A DNA stretch of 8,724 nt from Caulobacteraceae bacterium (GCA_013815405.1 JACDGF010000068.1:1-8724); one strand, 5' to 3'; positions 1-7,147 are shown, counted from the stretch's first letter. Translations and numbers: made by a program. Notes: generated by a model not told the origin, from the sequence alone.

Positions 1-115
1 CCTGGCGGTGGCCATTCCTTGCCACCGCGTGGTGCGCGCCGACGGCGGCCCCGGCGGCTATCGCTGGGGCGTCGAGCGCAAGCGCGCCCTGATCGAGCGT
101 GAGGCCGCCGCGTGA
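1..115 (+). CDS. ada: Ada-type methylated-DNA--protein-cysteine methyltransferase, C-terminal fragment
   Basis: Only the last 37 codons lie in the window, read in the frame starting at base 2 and ending with TGA at 113-115. The fragment carries the active-site motif IPCHRVV, whose cysteine accepts the alkyl group from O6-methylguanine, followed by GGYRWGVERKRALIERE. PCHRV is shared by all MGMT/Ogt/Ada proteins. The GYRWGVxRK continuation is typical of the Ada branch, where Ogt proteins usually have GYxxGxxRK. The full protein is therefore probably the bifunctional repair enzyme and transcriptional activator of the adaptive response, but the N-terminal zinc-binding and AraC-like domains lie outside the window, so a stand-alone Ogt cannot be excluded. 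The stop codon overlaps the next gene's start, which implies one transcript. Confidence 0.85.
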   Translation, partial: LAVAIPCHRVVRADGGPGGYRWGVERKRALIEREAAA

Positions 116-828
116 CGCCAGCGGGCGAATGGGGCGAGCGCGTCGCGGCTCTCGACTGGCCGCGCGTGCTTGGCGATCTCGACGCGCGCGGCTGGGCGAT
201 CATGCCGGGGTTGCTTCGCCGAGACGAGTGCGACGCGGCCGCGGGGCTCTATGAAAGCGGCGATTTCCGAAAGCGCGTGGTCATGGGCGAGCACGGTTTT
301 GGCCAGGGGGAATACAAATACTTCGCCTATCCCCTCCCGCTCCCGGTCGAGGAACTGCGCACGGCGCTCTACCCGCGCCTCGCGCCCATCGCCAATCGCT
401 GGCGGGAGCGACTAGGCCTGGAGCCCCCTTTCCCGCCGGACCACGGCGCCTTCCTGGCCCGCTGCCACCGCGCTGGCCAGACCCGGCCGACGCCTCTGAT
501 GCTCCGGTACGGCGAGGGGGATTTCAACCGCCTCCACCAGGACCTCTACGGCGATCACGTCTTCCCCCTACAGGCGACGATCCTGCTCAGCCAGCCCGGC
601 GAGGATTTCGAGGGCGGAGACTTCGTCCTGACCGAGCAGCGCCCGCGCATGCAGTCGCGCGTCGAGGTGGTCCCCCTTCGCAGGGGCGACGCGGTGGTGT
701 TCGCGGTGAGCGGCCGGCCCGCGGAGGGCGCGCGCGGCCCCTATCGCGTCGCCATGCGTCACGGCGTGAGCACCCTGCGCGCGGGCCACCGCCAGAGCCT
801 CGGCGTCATCTTCCACGACGCGGCGTGA
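112..828 (+). CDS. 2OG-Fe(II) oxygenase (COG3826 / Oxygenase-NA-like) coupled to ada
   Basis: This 238-residue protein starts with GTG inside the ada stop (GTGA, 4-nt overlap), so it is translationally coupled to ada; a purine-rich GTGAGG precedes the start. The C-terminal half is a double-stranded beta-helix dioxygenase domain. The iron ligands are visible as H142-x-D144 (LHQDLYGDHVFPLQ) and H217 (MRHGVS), with R227 ten residues later as the likely 2-oxoglutarate carboxylate ligand. A GDAVVF strand (192-197) precedes the distal histidine. The QDLYGDHVFPLQ and LTEQRPRMQSR blocks recall the family I know as COG3826/Pfam Oxygenase-NA, annotated as acting on damaged nucleic acid. It is not a canonical AlkB. 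The ada neighbour supports a role in alkylation damage repair, but the substrate is inference. Expression is probably controlled by Ada from a promoter to the left of the window. Confidence 0.85.
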   Translation: MTPAGEWGERVAALDWPRVLGDLDARGWAIMPGLLRRDECDAAAGLYESGDFRKRVVMGEHGFGQGEYKYFAYPLPLPVEELRTALYPRLAPIANRWRERLGLEPPFPPDHGAFLARCHRAGQTRPTPLMLRYGEGDFNRLHQDLYGDHVFPLQATILLSQPGEDFEGGDFVLTEQRPRMQSRVEVVPLRRGDAVVFAVSGRPAEGARGPYRVAMRHGVSTLRAGHRQSLGVIFHDAA

Positions 829-844
829 GCCGGCCGCGCGAAGA

Positions 845-1750
845 TCACCCGGTGCGGTGCTCGGTGAGTTGGTTCAGCAGGGCGGCGATTTCGGCGGGGC
901 TGTCTTCCTGCAGAAAATGCCCTCCCTTCAGCGTCACGTGGGGCTGACCTCGCGCGCCGGGAACTCGCGCCTGGAACACCGCCTCGCCGCCGCGGGTGAC
1001 CGGATCGCCGTCGCTGAACGCGGTGACGAACGGCTTGTCGAAAGCTTCCAGAATGGCCCAGGCCTCCCTGTTTTCCGCCACCGATGGGTGGTCGGGAGTG
1101 ATCGGAACCAGGATCGGGAACTGGCGCGCGCCCGCCTTGAAGCTTTCGTCCGGGAACGGCGCGTCATAGGCGGCGCACTCCGCGGCGCTGAGTTCGCGCT
1201 GGGTGGCGCCTTGCAGAATAGCGCCGACGGGGAATTGCGGCACGCTCTGGCTGAAGGCGAGCCAGCGCTCGAAGCCCTCGCTCCAGCCCGTTCCCACCGG
1301 AAGCCCGGTATTGGCCGCCACCACGCCGGCGAAACGGGCCGGAAAGGCCGCCACCAAGCGCAGCCCGATCAGGCCGCCCCAGTCCTGGCAGAACAGGGTG
1401 ATGTCGTCGAGATCGAGACCCGTCAGCCAGGCGCTCGTCCACGCCACATGGCGTTCATAGCTGTAGTCCTCCCGGGCGGCGGGCTTGTCGGAGCGGCCGA
1501 ACCCGATCAGATCCGGCGCGACCACGCGATGTCCCTTGGCCGCGAGGGCCGGGATGATCTTGCGATAGAGATAGCTCCAGGAAGGCTCGCCGTGCATCAG
1601 CAGCACCGGCGGCGCTTCGCGCGGCCCCTCGTCGACATAGTGGATCCGCAGGGGCGTCCCGCCGGCGTCGATGATCTCAAGATACCTGGGTTCGAACGGC
1701 CAATCCGCCAATTCGGCGAACCGCGCCTCGGGCGTCCGCAACACCTTCAT
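845..1750 (-). CDS. dhmA: Haloalkane dehalogenase (DhmA-like, subfamily I alpha/beta hydrolase)
   Basis: This 301-residue protein is of normal length for haloalkane dehalogenases (EC 3.8.1.5), which hydrolyse carbon-halogen bonds to an alcohol plus halide in the cytoplasm. It opens with [11 protein letters not shown], as DhmA/DhlA-type enzymes do. The oxyanion region is [15 protein letters not shown] (53-67). The nucleophile elbow CQDWGG gives D123 as nucleophile, with W124 as the first halide-binding tryptophan. W163 in the cap region is the likely second one. The acid lies in FSDGDP (D247 or D249, the latter favoured), and H278 in GGHFLQED is the catalytic base. The start is supported by GGAG six nt upstream. 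The gene follows the potassium channel gene by 19 nt on the same strand, so the two are probably cotranscribed. Physiological substrates are unknown, and an epoxide hydrolase or other promiscuous hydrolase role remains possible, though the D-W pair argues for dehalogenation. Confidence 0.85.
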   Translation of the reverse strand: MKVLRTPEARFAELADWPFEPRYLEIIDAGGTPLRIHYVDEGPREAPPVLLMHGEPSWSYLYRKIIPALAAKGHRVVAPDLIGFGRSDKPAAREDYSYERHVAWTSAWLTGLDLDDITLFCQDWGGLIGLRLVAAFPARFAGVVAANTGLPVGTGWSEGFERWLAFSQSVPQFPVGAILQGATQRELSAAECAAYDAPFPDESFKAGARQFPILVPITPDHPSVAENREAWAILEAFDKPFVTAFSDGDPVTRGGEAVFQARVPGARGQPHVTLKGGHFLQEDSPAEIAALLNQLTEHRTG

Positions 1751-1769
1751 GATCCGCTCCGGGCCCCAC

Positions 1770-2966
<1,197 letters not shown>

Positions 2967-2996
2967 ATGACCCTCGTTTCGCCGGCCAGCCGTCTC

Positions 2997-3024
2997 CTAT
3001 AGCTGAGGATCGGGCCGGCGCCAG
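2997..3024 (-). promoter_or_regulatory. Candidate housekeeping promoter for the potassium channel gene
   Basis: On the minus strand CTGGCG (3024 down to 3019), 14 nt, then GCTATAGG (3004 down to 2997) loosely fits the Caulobacter sigma-73 pattern as I recall it (TTGACG, 10-14 nt, GCTANAWC). The -10 half is good and the -35 half is weak. Its position would give a leader of about 25 nt before the channel ATG at 2966, making the channel-dehalogenase pair a transcription unit separate from the receiver gene upstream. Pattern match only. Confidence 0.3.
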
Positions 3025-3035
3025 CATGACGATCC
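3007..3035. repeat. Inverted repeat GGATCG/CGATCC between receiver and channel genes
   Basis: GGATCG (3007-3012) and CGATCC (3030-3035) are perfect 6-bp inverted arms, with a 17-nt GC-rich spacer that contains the palindrome GGCGCC. The element lies in the 116-nt gap between the receiver stop and the channel start. It overlaps the -35 side of the candidate channel promoter. It could be an operator or a hairpin ending the receiver transcript, but there is no T tract, so a classical intrinsic terminator is unlikely. Confidence 0.3.
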
Positions 3036-3082
3036 GGGGTGTATCGGCGTCACCTTGCCCTGTCGCGAAAACGAATCCGCCT

Positions 3083-3463
3083 TTAAGACCAGGCGAGCAT
3101 TCGGACCACCGCCCGGGTCATGGTCTCCGGCGAATAGGGCTTGGCGATGAAGCCGCCATCGGCGGGGAGGTCGCCGCGCGCGGGGGTCATTTGGCCGGAG
3201 GTCAGCAAAAGCCGGATGTCGGGGTGAAGCCTGCGCACCCGCCGGGCCAGTTCCAACCCGTTCATGTCGCCTGGCATGTCGATGTCGGTGAACAGGACGG
3301 CGATGTCGGACCGCCCGCCGACCAGGGCAAGGGCCTGTTCGGCGTCCTCGGCCTCGAGCACGTCCAAGCCCGCGTCGCGAAGGGTCTCCGCGGCGTCGCA
3401 TCGGACCAGCCCTTCGTCTTCGACGATGAGGACGGTATGGGGGGTGTCTGCCGCGGTCGTCAT
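3083..3463 (-). CDS. Stand-alone response regulator receiver (CheY-like)
   Basis: This 126-residue protein is a single receiver domain with no output domain. All key residues are present: acidic pair E15/D16 in VLIVEDE, phospho-acceptor D60 in LFTDIDMPG, the hydroxyl residue T88 in LLTSG, and K108 in the AKPY loop. It should therefore be phosphorylated by a histidine kinase and act by protein-protein contact or as a phosphate shuttle. The FTDIDMPG-MNGLELA pattern is typical of receivers linked to alphaproteobacterial hybrid and HWE-type kinases. No kinase gene is adjacent, so the partner is unknown. It is divergent from the glsB-like stress gene and shares its 238-nt upstream region. An unrelated promoter appears to serve the channel downstream, so it is probably monocistronic. 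Confidence 0.9.
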   Translation of the reverse strand: MTTAADTPHTVLIVEDEGLVRCDAAETLRDAGLDVLEAEDAEQALALVGGRSDIAVLFTDIDMPGDMNGLELARRVRRLHPDIRLLLTSGQMTPARGDLPADGGFIAKPYSPETMTRAVVRMLAWS

Positions 3464-3517
3464 CCAGCGGTAATTCTTGGCCGGCCGGGACGTTCCGGGC
3501 GGATTGACTGATTTATA

Positions 3518-3525
3518 TTAACCAT
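3518..3525 (+). promoter_or_regulatory. TTAACCAT, possible CtrA half-site
   Basis: The octamer TTAACCAT is an exact match to a half-site motif I recall being associated with the cell-cycle regulator CtrA in Caulobacter, alongside the full TTAA-N7-TTAA site. The second TTAA at the right spacing is absent. It lies about 55 nt upstream of the receiver start in an AT-rich patch (about 3508-3521) that stands out in this GC-rich window. An 8-mer can occur by chance, so this is a weak call. Confidence 0.3.
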
Positions 3526-3564
3526 TGGACAGTCGAATGGTTTTCGGCCGCATGGTTTTCGGCC
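3520..3564. repeat. Cluster of three ATGGTT half-sites (inverted pair plus 13-bp direct repeat)
   Basis: ATGGTTTTCGGCC occurs twice in tandem, at 3537-3549 and 3552-3564, giving an exact 13-bp direct repeat with a 15-nt period. A third copy of the core lies in inverse orientation: AACCATT at 3520-3526 is the exact inverse of AATGGTT at 3536-3542. This arrangement in the gap between two divergent genes looks like a multi-site operator for a dimeric regulator. No regulator family is recognised. It ends about 50 nt upstream of the EcfG promoter and lies just upstream of the receiver gene. Confidence 0.55.
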
Positions 3565-3615
3565 TTGCGGGCGACATCGGCTTCCGCGGTCCAGGTCGCC
3601 TTCGCGCACGGTTGC

Positions 3616-3640
3616 GGAACGCTTCGTTTCAGGCGACGTT
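3616..3640 (+). promoter_or_regulatory. EcfG (SigT-type) general stress promoter
   Basis: GGAAC (3616-3620), a 16-nt spacer and CGTT (3637-3640) exactly match the consensus of the alphaproteobacterial general-stress sigma factor EcfG (SigT in Caulobacter), GGAAC-N16/17-CGTT. Transcription would start near 3647, leaving a leader of about 55 nt before the ATG at 3702. The gene it would drive is of the GlsB/YeaQ stress-protein family, which makes functional sense. Confidence 0.75.
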
Positions 3641-3701
3641 ACGGTCTCTGAAGCCCGCAACCGGCGAATCGCCAAGGCAAAAGGGCAGGAGGGTAAACAC
3701 C

Positions 3702-3965
3702 ATGGGTATGGGTATCATTGCGTGGCTCGTTCTGGGCCTCGTCTCCGGGTTCATCGCCAGCAAGCTGGTCAACAAGACCGGTTCGGGCCTGGTCATGGAC
3801 ATTGTGCTCGGCGTCATCGGCGCTTTCGTCGGCGGCTTCATCTTTACGCATTTCTTCGGGGCCGCCGGCGTGACCGGCCTGAACATCCCCAGTCTGTTCG
3901 TCGCCGTCGTCGGCGCGGTCGTGGTTCTCCTGCTCTACCACATGGTCGTACGCCGCCGGGTGTGA
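3702..3965 (+). CDS. GlsB/YeaQ/YmgE-family stress membrane protein (transglycosylase-associated family)
   Basis: This 87-residue, very hydrophobic protein has three predicted membrane segments (about 4-21, 30-52 and 63-81) and ends in a basic RRR tail. It contains the family-typical pattern of glycine-rich helices, GMGIIAWLVLGLVSGFIAS and LGVIGAFVGG. The start at 3702 is chosen over an in-frame upstream ATG at 3525 because AGGAGGG sits eight nt before it and the family begins with this helix; the upstream extension also runs through the promoter and repeat elements. Members are small inner-membrane proteins induced in stress responses, with unknown biochemical activity; the name transglycosylase-associated is historical. 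The EcfG promoter upstream places it in the general stress regulon. Confidence 0.9.
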   Translation: MGMGIIAWLVLGLVSGFIASKLVNKTGSGLVMDIVLGVIGAFVGGFIFTHFFGAAGVTGLNIPSLFVAVVGAVVVLLLYHMVVRRRV

Positions 3966-3980
3966 TGGCCTGATTTCCGC

Positions 3981-4005
3981 GGCCCTCGGAGGTTTTCCGA
4001 GGGCC
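3981..4005 (+). terminator. GC-rich hairpin downstream of the glsB-like gene
   Basis: GGCCCTCGGA (3981-3990) and TCCGAGGGCC (3996-4005) form a perfect 10-bp stem with a 5-nt loop, 15 nt after the stop codon. Position and stability suggest a transcription terminator or a 3' end stabiliser. The sequence after the stem (GTTCGGGCG) has no T run, so it is not a textbook intrinsic terminator, although such T-poor hairpins are common in GC-rich genomes. Confidence 0.6.
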
Positions 4006-4107
4006 GTTCGGGCGTGGCGCCGCCGATCGGGATGGGGCCGAGTCTCAGATGTTGCCGCCGCCCCGCGTTCGAGCGTAAAGCGGCCCATTGAGCCGCCGGC
4101 GCCGGGC

Positions 4108-5094
4108 ATGATCAGAACCTTCCTCTACGACGCCGAGGGCAGGGACCAGGAAATCGACCTGGCCCCGGACGCGGTTGCGAAGCTCGCCGAACATCACATC
4201 CTGTGGGTCGATGTGCTCGCGCCCGACGGGCCGGAGTTTTCGCGCCTAAAGGAAATCTTTGGGCTCAACGACCATTGCGTGGCCGGCCTGGGCCGATCCG
4301 AGACGACCTTTTCCCTCGACAACTACGCCGACTATTTCCACTTCGACGTCCTGGCGGTTATCCGGCGCCCGGAGCATGCCAAGCGCCTTCCCCGTTCCGC
4401 CGGTCGCGCGCGGCTCGATTTCGTCGTGGCCGCCCAATGGCTGATCACCGTCCACGCCGAGGAGTTGGATTTCCTCCAACAGTTCCGGGATCAGGACAAG
4501 GCCGAGACCCTGATCGGGTCGCTGACCGGCCCCCAGGTGGCGGCTTCCCTGCTCGACTGGCACCTGGAAGCCTATATGGCCGCCCTGGAAGATGTGGAGA
4601 CCTACGCCAGCGCCCTGGATTCGCGGATCCTCGCCCGGGCGCGTGTCAGGGAGGGCCTCCTGGGCCAGGTGATGACGGGCCGCCGGTACGTCTCCAGCCT
4701 GCGCCGCATGCTCGGGCCGCAAAGATCGGTTTTCTATGGCGCCTCGCGGCCGGACTTCAGCCAGATCGCCGGAACGGAAGCGGCCGTCCACTACGCCGCC
4801 CTCGAACGCCGGTTCGAAAGGACGCTCGACGCCATCGATCACGGGCGTGAACTGATGCAGAGCTCGTTCGAGCTGTTCACCACCCGCACCGCGGAGACTA
4901 CTAATTCCCTGATCCGAAGACTGACGTTCCTGAGCGTCCTGCTTGGCGCCATTGGGGCGGTCGCCTGCATGCTCGGGATGAATTTCCTGCCCCCTTACGC
5001 CAAGGCCGGGCAAGCCTTCTGGATCGTGGTGGCCGGCTTGGCCACGCTGACGGCGGCGGTCGTGGCGGTCGGGCGGCTGCGCAAATGGATCTGA
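4108..5094 (+). CDS. CorA-family divalent cation (Mg2+/Co2+ or Zn2+) transporter
   Basis: This 328-residue protein has the CorA plan. A large cytoplasmic alpha/beta N-terminal domain (about 1-140) is followed by long helices (about 145-265) and two C-terminal membrane segments (about 272-291 and 303-322). The signature GMN is present at 290-292 at the end of TM1, where it forms the ion-selecting ring of the homopentamer. The protein ends shortly after TM2 with a basic RLRKWI. The loop after GMN (FLPPYAKAGQAFW) has no acidic residue, unlike the MPEL-type loop of classical CorA, so affinity, selectivity or transport direction may differ. The ATG lacks a strong Shine-Dalgarno sequence. The gene for a D-2-hydroxyacid dehydrogenase follows after 13 nt. 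CorA versus ZntB specificity cannot be settled from sequence alone. Confidence 0.9.
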   Translation: MIRTFLYDAEGRDQEIDLAPDAVAKLAEHHILWVDVLAPDGPEFSRLKEIFGLNDHCVAGLGRSETTFSLDNYADYFHFDVLAVIRRPEHAKRLPRSAGRARLDFVVAAQWLITVHAEELDFLQQFRDQDKAETLIGSLTGPQVAASLLDWHLEAYMAALEDVETYASALDSRILARARVREGLLGQVMTGRRYVSSLRRMLGPQRSVFYGASRPDFSQIAGTEAAVHYAALERRFERTLDAIDHGRELMQSSFELFTTRTAETTNSLIRRLTFLSVLLGAIGAVACMLGMNFLPPYAKAGQAFWIVVAGLATLTAAVVAVGRLRKWI

Positions 5095-5107
5095 GCGGCG
5101 CGACGCG

Positions 5108-6097
5108 GTGCGGCTGCTGATTTTCGAGCCGGCGTTCCGGCGCCTCGAAGCGCGGCTGGCGGCGCATGCGACTTCGCTGGAGTGCTTGGTGATGGACGAA
5201 TCCGGGCGCATGAACTTGGCGGGCGCCGAGATCGCGTCCGAGGAGGCGCGGCCGGACGCGGCGTGGGCCAGTTCCGAGGTCTTTCTGAGCCCCGCGGCGC
5301 GGGCGTTCCTGACCACCCTGTTGAAGGCCCCCGATCTGAGATGGACGCAAAGCGCGGCGGCGGGGTTCGATCACCCTGTTTTCGCCAAGCTGGTCGCAAA
5401 GGGCGCGCGGCTCACCACCAGCCACGGCCAGGCGGTAGGCATGGCGGACTATGTGCTGGCCGGGGTGCTCGATCATTTTCAGCGTGGCCCCGAGCGGCGC
5501 GCCGCCCAGACCGAAGGGGCGTGGCGGCCGCTGCCTTTTCGCGAAGTCCTGGGATCGGTGTGGCTGATGGTGGGATTCGGCGCCGTCGGCCAGGCGGTGG
5601 CCGCGCGGGCGCGCGCCTTCGGGGCCAGGATCATCGGCGTTCGGCGCGACGGCGCGGCGCATCCCCTGGCCGACACCCTCGCGCCGCCGACGGCCGTGAC
5701 CGGGCTGCTGCCGACAGCCGACGTCGTCGTCCTGAGCGCGCCCTTGAACGCCTCCACACGCCATATGGCCGACGCGGCCTTCTTCGCCGCCATGAGGCCC
5801 CAGAGCGTGCTGGTCAACGTCGGCCGCGGCGCCCTGGTGGACGAGGCGGCCTTGCTGGGCGCCCTGGGCCGGGGCCGGCCCGCCCACGCCGTGCTTGACG
5901 TCTTCGAGACCGAGCCCCTGCAGCCCGACCATCCGTTCTGGCGCCACCGGCGGGTCGCCCTGACGGCCCACGCCTCGGGTGTCACGGGGGCGCAAGACGT
6001 GCGCAACGAAGCGCTATTCCTGGACAATCTCGCGCGGTTCCTGGCGGGCGAACCCCTGCTGGGCGAGGCCGATCCTGGCGACGTGCTCGCGCCCTGA
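5108..6097 (+). CDS. D-2-hydroxyacid dehydrogenase (GhrA-like, probably NADP-dependent)
   Basis: This 329-residue protein starts at GTG, giving MRLLIFEP as the first beta strand, 13 nt after the CorA-type gene. It is a member of the D-isomer-specific 2-hydroxyacid dehydrogenase family, which interconverts 2-keto acids (glyoxylate, hydroxypyruvate and similar) and D-2-hydroxy acids. The Rossmann motif is VGFGAVG (155-161, GxGxxG). The strand-2 end reads GVRRDG (177-182), with arginines where NAD-specific members have an acidic residue, pointing to NADP(H). Catalytic residues are R240 in NVGRGALVDE, E269 in VFETEP and H288 in TAHASG, with spacing close to that of the family. The substrate cannot be assigned. 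The start lacks a clear Shine-Dalgarno sequence, so translation may depend on coupling to the upstream gene. Confidence 0.88.
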   Translation: MRLLIFEPAFRRLEARLAAHATSLECLVMDESGRMNLAGAEIASEEARPDAAWASSEVFLSPAARAFLTTLLKAPDLRWTQSAAAGFDHPVFAKLVAKGARLTTSHGQAVGMADYVLAGVLDHFQRGPERRAAQTEGAWRPLPFREVLGSVWLMVGFGAVGQAVAARARAFGARIIGVRRDGAAHPLADTLAPPTAVTGLLPTADVVVLSAPLNASTRHMADAAFFAAMRPQSVLVNVGRGALVDEAALLGALGRGRPAHAVLDVFETEPLQPDHPFWRHRRVALTAHASGVTGAQDVRNEALFLDNLARFLAGEPLLGEADPGDVLAP

Positions 6098-6124
6098 GGC
6101 GATTCGACGCCGGTTCGCGGGAAA

Positions 6125-6165
6125 TTGACAAGGGCGCGTGTTCGGAGCGAAGCTGACCGCTTCGC
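6125..6165 (+). promoter_or_regulatory. Candidate -35 box and 7-bp inverted repeat upstream of the TPR gene
   Basis: TTGACA (6125-6130) is a perfect -35 hexamer, but no convincing -10 lies at the right distance. Just downstream, GCGAAGC (6147-6153) and GCTTCGC (6159-6165) form a perfect 7-bp inverted repeat with a 5-nt spacer. It would occupy the -10/start region if the -35 is real, as an operator might, or it would form a hairpin in the leader. It could alternatively terminate the upstream dehydrogenase transcript, since it lies about 50 nt after that stop, but no T tract follows. Confidence 0.4.
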
Positions 6166-6196
6166 GCGGCAACGCCGAGCCCATGGGAGGCCGGGG

Positions 6197-6751
6197 ATGA
6201 AAATCGAATTCATGGCCGTGGCGGCCGTCTTCTCCCTCGCGGCCGGCGGGCCCGCGTCGGCGGCGGCCGTGGTGTTCGGCGGCGGCCTCGCCCAGGAATG
6301 TTCCCACGCCGCCCTGGCCGAGCGGTCCGACGCCGCCTCGATCCTCGGTTGTGATCGCGCCCTGGAAATCGAGGATCTCAGCACGATGGACAGGGCCGGC
6401 ACCTTCATCAATCGCGGCGTCATGAAGCTTCGCCGCGGCGAATACGAAGGGGCACACGCCGACTTCGACGCCGGCATCGCGCTCGCGCCCAAGCTGGGCG
6501 AGGCCTGGATCAACCGCGGCGCGATGTTCGTGGGCCAAAGGCAGTTTCAGGCGGGGCTGAACGACCTGAACAGGGGCCTGGAACTGGGCGTGCGGGAAGG
6601 CGAAAAGGCCTATTTCAACCGCGCCCTGGCCTACGAAGGCCTGGATGACGAAAAATCGGCCTATCTCGACTACCAACAGGCCCTGGCGTTGAAACCCGAC
6701 TGGCCGCTGCCGCAGCGCGAATTGCTGCGGTTCACCGTGACCCGGCGCTGA
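6197..6751 (+). CDS. Secreted tetratricopeptide-repeat protein
   Basis: This 184-residue protein starts at an ATG six nt after GGGAGG; in-frame codons further upstream would add a non-signal-like arginine-rich extension and are rejected. Residues 1-23 form a signal peptide with cleavage expected after PASAA, so the mature protein is periplasmic or otherwise exported. Three TPR units follow at about 67-100, 101-134 and 135-168. Each starts with a conserved (F/W)INRG or YFNRA helix and ends in an AL-P or GLELG turn; TPRs act as protein-interaction scaffolds. C35 and C52, ahead of the repeats, could form a disulfide in the periplasm. No enzymatic domain is seen and the binding partner is unknown. 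The gene is convergent with the DUF6491-like gene, with a 21-nt gap. Confidence 0.88.
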   Translation: MKIEFMAVAAVFSLAAGGPASAAAVVFGGGLAQECSHAALAERSDAASILGCDRALEIEDLSTMDRAGTFINRGVMKLRRGEYEGAHADFDAGIALAPKLGEAWINRGAMFVGQRQFQAGLNDLNRGLELGVREGEKAYFNRALAYEGLDDEKSAYLDYQQALALKPDWPLPQRELLRFTVTRR

Positions 6752-6772
6752 CGGCGCGGTTTGGGGGCGCGG

Positions 6773-7147
6773 TCACGGCCGCGCCCTCCTGGGCAGGGCC
6801 GCCGCCTCTTCGGGGGTCAGGCGCGTGATGTCGCTGACGATGCAGCGGCGCGTCCCGCCATGATTCCGAAGGTCGATATCGATGTCGGGCGGACCGCACA
6901 CCAGGCCCGACCGCGCGGGTCGAACAACCAAGGCCCCGCCAAAGATCGCGACGTCCGGGCAATCGTTGGCGAGGCCGAGGCGCAGGGTCCCGGTTCCCAT
7001 GCGCGCATAGAGGGTGCGCGGGCCATCCGCGCGCAGGTGTCCCATCTGCTTGGCGTGGAAGCAGGACGTCGACGGTCGCGCCGTCGACGGCGGCGCAAGG
7101 GCTGCGGCGAAGAGGGCGAGAGCGGCGAGCGCTGAGGGGCGATCCAT
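6773..7147 (-). CDS. Secreted four-cysteine protein, DUF6491-like
   Basis: This 124-residue protein starts at the ATG at 7147, which is preceded by GAGGCG; an ATG 14 codons upstream would bury the signal peptide and is rejected. Residues 1-23 look like a signal peptide (hydrophobic ALAALALFAAALA, then STA). The mature part has cysteines at 29, 63, 84 and 102, enough for two disulfides. The pattern CF...RTLYARMG...LRLGLANDCP...ARSGLVCGPPDIDIDL...CIVSDITRLTPEEAAALP matches what I recall of DUF6491, a small family frequent in Caulobacteraceae and relatives. The C-terminal ITRLTPEEAAALP block is the most conserved part. The function is unknown, and no enzymatic motif is seen. It is divergent from the riboswitch-controlled thiC gene. 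Confidence 0.8.
   Translation of the reverse strand: MDRPSALAALALFAAALAPPSTARPSTSCFHAKQMGHLRADGPRTLYARMGTGTLRLGLANDCPDVAIFGGALVVRPARSGLVCGPPDIDIDLRNHGGTRRCIVSDITRLTPEEAAALPRRARP

Noticed and set aside
3472..3496. Second EcfG-like promoter on the minus strand for the receiver (GGAAC)
   Set aside because: GGAAC is present, but the position of the -10 reads AATT rather than CGTT and lies only about ten nt from the start codon.
3525..3701. Upstream in-frame extension of the GlsB-like gene (59 extra codons)
   Set aside because: It lacks a Shine-Dalgarno sequence, crosses the repeat cluster and the EcfG promoter, and is not family-like; the ATG at 3702 has AGGAGGG at ideal spacing.
4246..5316. 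Minus-strand open frames opposite the CorA-type and dehydrogenase genes
   Set aside because: They are shadows of two well-supported plus-strand genes and show no motif.
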